Shown here piece after piece: positions 59,063 through 64,000 of a DNA stretch of 64,000 bases. Origin of the DNA: Clostridium cellulovorans 743B (GTDB taxonomy: Bacteria > Bacillota > Clostridia > Clostridiales > Clostridiaceae); contig NC_014393.1 of NCBI RefSeq assembly GCF_000145275.1, positions 2,852,001 through 2,916,000 of the forward strand. Reading direction: 5' to 3'. Under the pieces are notes generated by a model. It made no database searches. It was not told where the DNA came from and saw only the letters and a list, made by a program, of their open reading frames with translations. Each line of letters begins with the position of its first letter. The first letter of the stretch is position 1. The position numbers were made by a program, and so were the translations under genes.

Positions 59063-62000
59063 CTAATTACTTAAGTTAAATAGATATTGATCTGCACTTG
59101 AATTAGCAGTACTAGTATCTTGAGCTATATTTGCTACTCCACTGTCACCAGCTTCAGCTATAGTTTCTATGGATTTTTCTAATACTAAGCTATAACTATT
59201 TGTGGATGATGAACCATCAACAATACTCTTTATGTAGTCTATGCCAAGTTCTACTCCATCTTGGAATATTATTCTGTCCAAAGAAGATGTGCCACCATTG
59301 AAATAATCCTGTATCCTTACACTATCATTTGTTCCACTAATAGATAATATAAGAGAATTATCATCCTTTGATGCTATTATGTTTTCTACATTAACGCCAT
59401 CCATTTTTAAGATATCTGTTTCCGTATCATTTTCGGATGTATAATTATTTATTGTATCTTGTCCATAACCTACTTTAAATATGTATGTGTCATTTCCACT
59501 TCCACCAAATAAACTATCATCACCAGAGCCTCCGTCTAGATAATCAGTTCCATCATCTCCGAATAATTTATCATTTCCATTCTTACCTTGGATTATGTCA
59601 TCTCCGCCTTTGCCCATTAGTATAGTATTAAAATCATCAAATCCAGTTAAATTTTCCCCTGCATCTGTTCCTTCAATAGCTTCCAACATCGCTATTTCCT
59701 TTGTTTTAGTGATATCCCACTCTACATTATTTTCAAATACTATTTTGTTCACTGCGTATGATCCGTAATTGAAATATCCTTGAATTGTTACTTTATCATT
59801 TGTATCTTTTATAGTCAGTATGAGATCATCATTTTCCCTTAAAACCTTCACTTCTTCAGGCATTATTCCAACCATCTTTAATACATCTATATCACTACTA
59901 TTAGTTCCTGAATCATAATTTTCTATTCTCTCTTCTCCATAGCCTTTTCTAAATATATATGTATCATTTCCATAGGAACCTATTAAATGATCATTTCCTT
60001 GTTCTCCATCTAAAATGTCATTTCCAATTCCACCAGTTAAACTATCATCACCATCTCCACCTTTTAGGATGTCATCGCCAGCTCCTCCAGCTAACATATC
60101 ATTTCCAAGACCACCATCTAAAGTATCGGCATTAGAGCTTCCTGTAATTATATCAGTTCCACCTTTACCCAATACTATATTTTTTAATTCACTAAAGCCA
60201 ATTATTGTATCAACGTTATCTGTTCCTTCTACAGTTATTGGCATTTCCTTTATTTTTGTAACATCCCATTTAACGTTATCTGCAAAAATGATATTGCTTA
60301 GAGCAGCTGAATCATAATTAAAATATCCTTGAATACTTACACTATCATTCTTTTCTTTTACTTTTAGTATAAGATCTTGTCCACTTCTTACAGCAGTTAC
60401 ATCTACTGATTGTATTCCAACCATATTTAATATATCTACTTCTGAATTATTTGCCCCCACATTAAGATTGTTTATAATATCTTGTCCATAATTTTCTTGG
60501 AATGTATAGGTGTCATTTCCAAGGCCTCCAACTAAATAATCATTTCCGAGACCTCCATCTAATATGTCATTACCAATACCTGAAACTAAAGAGTCATCTC
60601 CTTGCTCACCAAATAATGTGTCATCTCCTTCAGCCCCGTCTAGTGAATCATTTCCTAGTCCTCCGTATAAAGTATCATTTCCTAGTTCTCCTTTTAAGAT
60701 GTCATTTCCATCATCTCCATACAAGCTATCATCTTCATTTCCGCCTGATAAAATGTCAATTCCATCGTTACCATGTATATTGTCATTTCCAGAACCACCG
60801 AATATAGAATCTTTATTGCTACCTCCAGTGATAATATCAGCTCCACCATATCCTTGTATTACATTATCAAGATCATCAAAACCTTGAATTGTATCTATTG
60901 CCTCAGTACCTTCTATATATCTTATAATTTCTTTTACCTTGTCTACATCCCATTCTACATTTCCATCAAAAACTATCTTATCTAAAGAATATGTTCCATA
61001 ATTAAAATATCCTTGAATTGTTAAGCTCTCTTTTGTATCCTTAATTATTAGTATAAGATCTTTGCCTTGTCTTATCACATCTATATCTTCTACTTTTATC
61101 CCATCCATTTTTAATATATCTATATCATTAATTGTTGCAGTGTGGTTGTCTATAATATCTTGTCCATATCCTTTTTTGAATATATATATATCATCTCCAA
61201 TGTCACCACTTAAAGTATCATTTCCACTTCCACCGTTTAAAGTATCATTTCCACTTCCTGCATTTATAGTGTCATTTCCATTTCCACCAACTAAAAGATC
61301 ATCTCCTTGTCCACCATCCAAAGAGTCGTCTCCGTCTCCACCGTCTAAAACATCATTTCCGCTTCCGCCAGTTAAAATGTCATTTCCACCTTCACCTTTA
61401 AAATTATCATTACCGCTATCTCCAAGGATTGTATCAATTCCACCTCTTCCTTCTACTTTGGTATCGAAATCACTATAAGCATTAATCTGATCATCGCCTT
61501 CTGTTCCTTCTATTACATTTGCCATAGCCATTTCTTTCACTTTTGTTATGTTCCACTCTGCATCATCAAACTTTATCTTGCTTATAGCACTTGATCCATA
61601 GGTAAAATAATCTTGAATTCTAATGCTTTCCTCTGTTTCTTTTATAATCAATACAAGGTCTTGTCCCTCTCTTGTAGCTTTAACTTCTTCTTCTTTTATT
61701 CCGTCCATGTCCAATCTATCTAATTCAAAAGCGTTTGTTTCATTAGAGTTAATTATTATATCTTGGCCAAAACCTTTTTTAAATTTGTAGATATCTGTGC
61801 CATAGCCTCCAATTAAAGTATCATTTCCTATGCCACCATTTAAAGTATCATCTCCAGCTTCTCCTTTTAATATGTCATTTCCAATACCGCCAAGTAAGCT
61901 ATCATTTCCTGTTCCTCCAAGTAAGCTATCATTTCCCATACCACCGATTAAAGTGTCATTTCCACCTTTTCCATTTAAAATATCAATTCCAGCTCCACCA

Positions 62001-64000
62001 TCTAAGGTATCATTATTGTCACTTCCTGTAACCTCATCATCTCCACCCTTCGCTACTATTTTATTATTAAAATCACTGTAGCCTTGGATTATATCTCTTC
62101 CTTCAGTTCCTTCTATAGTAGTAGCCATTGCTACTTGTCTAGTCTTTTCTATATCCCACTCTACATTTCCATCAAATATTATTTTCTTTAAAGCAGATGA
62201 ATCATAATTAAAATACCCTTGAACTTTTACATATTCACCAGTTTCCCTTATACCTAATATAAGGTTTTGACCTTGTCTTGATACCCTTACATCACTCTCT
62301 TTAAGGCCTTCCATCTTTAATATATCTACTTCTGTAATATCATTTGATGTATTTGAATTATTTATGATATCTTGTCTAAAGCCTTGTTTAAATATGTAAG
62401 TATCATTACCGTTACCACCTTCTAAAATGTCATAACCACTTCCACCAATTAAAATATCATTTCCATCTCCACCTTTTAATGTATCGTTATCGTATCCGCC
62501 GTTTAATAAATCATTTCCAGTTCCACCATCTAAATTATCAATTCCAGCTCCGCCTTCTAAAGAGTCATCGCCAACTCCAGCAACTATAATGTCATTTCCA
62601 TTTCCTCCGTATAACTCATCCTTATAATTGCTTCCTGTAATATTATCGTCACCATCATATCCTTTTATTATATTGTTAAAATCACTATAACCAACCAATG
62701 TATCATTTACTTCTGTTCCTTCTATAGCACTTAACATAGCCTTTTCTTTTGTTTTTGCTATATCCCATTCTACATTTCCTTCGAATACGATTTTATCTAT
62801 AGCAGATGAACCATAGTTAAAATAATCCTTGATTTTTACACCTTCACCAGTTTCTTTGACAAATATTCTAAGATCTTGTCCTTCTCTCACTGCCTTAACT
62901 TCGTCTTCAGTTATACCAAGCATCTTTAATGTATCTATTTCCGAAATATTATCTTCTAAAGTAGAGTTAATTATAGTATCTTCTCTGTATCCTTTTTTGA
63001 ATATGTAAATGTCATTACCAGATCCACCTTCTAAAATATCAGTTCCGGCTCCACCTTCTAGAATGTCATTTCCTCCAAGACTCTTTAATGTATCATCTCC
63101 AAGTCCTCCATATAATGTATCAGAACCTTCTGTTCCAATTAAGGTGTCATTACCATCTAAAGGACTACTTCCTCTTTCTTGAACAACAATAGCGTTTACT
63201 TTTGCTGCATCCCATTCTACATCATCAAAAACCATTTTTCCCAAAGAATATGATCCACCCTTAAAATAATTCTGAATTCTTACACTATCATTAGTTTCTT
63301 TTATAATTAGTAAAAGATCATCGCTTTCTCTTACTGCTTTCACTTCAGATTCTTTAATTCCTATCATTTTCAATATATCTACTGAGTTACTCCCACTTGG
63401 AACAGAATTATTTATAGTATCTTCTCCATAGCCTCTTCTAAATATATAAGTATCAACTCCATAACCTCCGTATAAAAAGTCATTCCCTGTTCCACCGTCT
63501 AAAATATCATTTCCGGTCTCTGTTCCTAAAGGATTTACACTTTCTCCGTACAATTTATCATTTCCAGCTCCGCCATATAATTCATCATCACCAATTCCGC
63601 CCAATAATATGTCATCATCATTTTCTCCTCTTAATGTATCACTTCCAGAAGATCCACTTAAAGTATCATTACCAGTTCCACCATAAAACACATCGTCACC
63701 ATTGTTACCTGATATTGTGTCCTCTCCGCCTTTACCATTTACTATAGTATTGAAATTACTGAAAGCTACTATTTTATCGATTTCTTCTGTTCCTTCAATG
63801 GTACTTAACATAGCTTTTTCCTTTGCTTTAGTAACATCCCACTCTACATCATCAAAAACCATTTTTCCCAAAGAATATGATCCACCCTTAAAATAATTCT
63901 GAATTCTTACACTATCATTAGTTTCTTTTATAATTAGTAAAAGATCATCGCTTTCTCTTACTGCTTTCACTTCAGATTCTTTAATTCCTATCATTTTCAA
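59063..64000 (-). CDS. Giant RTX-type calcium-binding repeat protein, N-terminus outside window
   Basis: 1,645 visible residues; the start is beyond 64000. It alternates blocks of GGxGxDxLx nonapeptides (calcium beta-rolls, e.g. GGSGNDTLSGDIGDD) with an HCBP-related module of about 75 residues: GYGQDIINN, DILKMxGI, VxxxREGQDLxLxIKET, VxIQxYFNYGSSA, KIxFDxxVEWD. Nine such modules are visible, the first one cut. The C-terminal 60 residues (TIAEAGDSGVANIAQDTSTA...QYLFNLSN) lack repeats and have no sorting signal or membrane helix, and could be a type I-like secretion tail. An exported, calcium-folded surface or secreted protein is likely; no enzymatic domain is visible. Confidence 0.9.
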   Translation of the reverse strand: MKMIGIKESEVKAVRESDDLLLIIKETNDSVRIQNYFKGGSYSLGKMVFDDVEWDVTKAKEKAMLSTIEGTEEIDKIVAFSNFNTIVNGKGGEDTISGNNGDDVFYGGTGNDTLSGSSGSDTLRGENDDDILLGGIGDDELYGGAGNDKLYGESVNPLGTETGNDILDGGTGNDFLYGGYGVDTYIFRRGYGEDTINNSVPSGSNSVDILKMIGIKESEVKAVRESDDLLLIIKETNDSVRIQNYFKGGSYSLGKMVFDDVEWDAAKVNAIVVQERGSSPLDGNDTLIGTEGSDTLYGGLGDDTLKSLGGNDILEGGAGTDILEGGSGNDIYIFKKGYREDTIINSTLEDNISEIDTLKMLGITEDEVKAVREGQDLRIFVKETGEGVKIKDYFNYGSSAIDKIVFEGNVEWDIAKTKEKAMLSAIEGTEVNDTLVGYSDFNNIIKGYDGDDNITGSNYKDELYGGNGNDIIVAGVGDDSLEGGAGIDNLDGGTGNDLLNGGYDNDTLKGGDGNDILIGGSGYDILEGGNGNDTYIFKQGFRQDIINNSNTSNDITEVDILKMEGLKESDVRVSRQGQNLILGIRETGEYVKVQGYFNYDSSALKKIIFDGNVEWDIEKTRQVAMATTIEGTEGRDIIQGYSDFNNKIVAKGGDDEVTGSDNNDTLDGGAGIDILNGKGGNDTLIGGMGNDSLLGGTGNDSLLGGIGNDILKGEAGDDTLNGGIGNDTLIGGYGTDIYKFKKGFGQDIIINSNETNAFELDRLDMDGIKEEEVKATREGQDLVLIIKETEESIRIQDYFTYGSSAISKIKFDDAEWNITKVKEMAMANVIEGTEGDDQINAYSDFDTKVEGRGGIDTILGDSGNDNFKGEGGNDILTGGSGNDVLDGGDGDDSLDGGQGDDLLVGGNGNDTINAGSGNDTLNGGSGNDTLSGDIGDDIYIFKKGYGQDIIDNHTATINDIDILKMDGIKVEDIDVIRQGKDLILIIKDTKESLTIQGYFNYGTYSLDKIVFDGNVEWDVDKVKEIIRYIEGTEAIDTIQGFDDLDNVIQGYGGADIITGGSNKDSIFGGSGNDNIHGNDGIDILSGGNEDDSLYGDDGNDILKGELGNDTLYGGLGNDSLDGAEGDDTLFGEQGDDSLVSGIGNDILDGGLGNDYLVGGLGNDTYTFQENYGQDIINNLNVGANNSEVDILNMVGIQSVDVTAVRSGQDLILKVKEKNDSVSIQGYFNYDSAALSNIIFADNVKWDVTKIKEMPITVEGTDNVDTIIGFSELKNIVLGKGGTDIITGSSNADTLDGGLGNDMLAGGAGDDILKGGDGDDSLTGGIGNDILDGEQGNDHLIGSYGNDTYIFRKGYGEERIENYDSGTNSSDIDVLKMVGIMPEEVKVLRENDDLILTIKDTNDKVTIQGYFNYGSYAVNKIVFENNVEWDITKTKEIAMLEAIEGTDAGENLTGFDDFNTILMGKGGDDIIQGKNGNDKLFGDDGTDYLDGGSGDDSLFGGSGNDTYIFKVGYGQDTINNYTSENDTETDILKMDGVNVENIIASKDDNSLILSISGTNDSVRIQDYFNGGTSSLDRIIFQDGVELGIDYIKSIVDGSSSTNSYSLVLEKSIETIAEAGDSGVANIAQDTSTANSSADQYLFNLSN
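63216..64000. repeat. 158-bp identical repeat inside the RTX gene
   Basis: 63216-63373 equals 63843-64000 base for base (as far as the window goes), encoding MIGIKESEVKAVRESDDL through the YFKGGSYSLGKMVFDDVE part of two adjacent modules. Other modules differ at many sites, so this copy arose by recent duplication or gene conversion. Confidence 0.9.

Noticed and set aside
60502..62081. Several rightward ORFs rich in Pro/Ser opposite the RTX gene
   Set aside because: They are antisense shadows of the GGxGxD repeats with no ribosome sites.

Overview
The window is AT-rich, Gram-positive chromosomal DNA, best read as a Clostridium (sensu stricto) species. The reasons are the codon use, AGGAGG-type ribosome binding sites with frequent TTG and GTG starts, consensus vegetative promoters, an LPxTG surface enzyme and a clostridial siphophage. 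The species cannot be named from the sequence alone.

Left flank (1-9.0 kb, mostly minus strand). This is a mannitol operon segment (mtlR-mtlF-mtlD, with mtlD cut by the window edge and no mtlA next to mtlR). It is followed by a GNAT acetyltransferase, a Cof-type HAD phosphatase, an adenosine-deaminase-like amidohydrolase abutting a methyltransferase remnant, a secreted CAP/SCP protein and an unrecognised 377-aa protein.

Integration hot spot (9.0-49.0 kb). A tRNA-Glu gene (anticodon CTC, 48931-49005, minus) has been entered repeatedly by related elements. Its 3' end is repeated at about 9.08, 13.43 and (degenerate) 16.26 kb. Each copy is followed on the right by the same roughly 110-bp phage-type arm. 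This splits the region into: (A) 9.1-13.4 kb, a decayed element with an integrase fragment, scraps of tail and recombinase genes, a fasciclin protein, a 102-aa orphan and a frameshifted acetyltransferase; (B) 13.46-16.26 kb, a coiled-coil T5orf172/GIY-YIG protein and a broken ORF; (C) 16.3-48.9 kb, a siphoprophage that looks complete. Its lysogeny genes (repressor, ImmA-like protease, integrase) read rightward at the tRNA end. The early, replication, late-regulator, packaging, head, tail and lysis genes read leftward.

Cargo. Beyond the lysis cassette lies a tight three-gene operon: MBL-fold hydrolase, trypsin-like protease and SF2 helicase. Its make-up recalls type I AVAST but with a helicase where the STAND ATPase would be; it is the best candidate for an undescribed defence system. 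A second cargo gene, a putative PD-(D/E)xK nuclease with its own promoter and terminator, sits inside the head module between the capsid and connector genes. Two small rightward genes for hydrophobic proteins lie between the recombinase and Dam genes.

Right flank (49.0-64 kb). First comes a 57-aa ArfA-like ribosome-rescue peptide whose stop codon lies inside its own terminator. It is followed by a double-domain LPQTG-anchored 5'-nucleotidase, an ABC exporter, a MoxR-DUF58-DUF4129 operon, and the C-terminal 1,645 residues of a very large RTX-type calcium-binding repeat protein that runs off the window.

Coordinates were read by eye. Family assignments rest on recognisable motifs and gene order; no database search was run.
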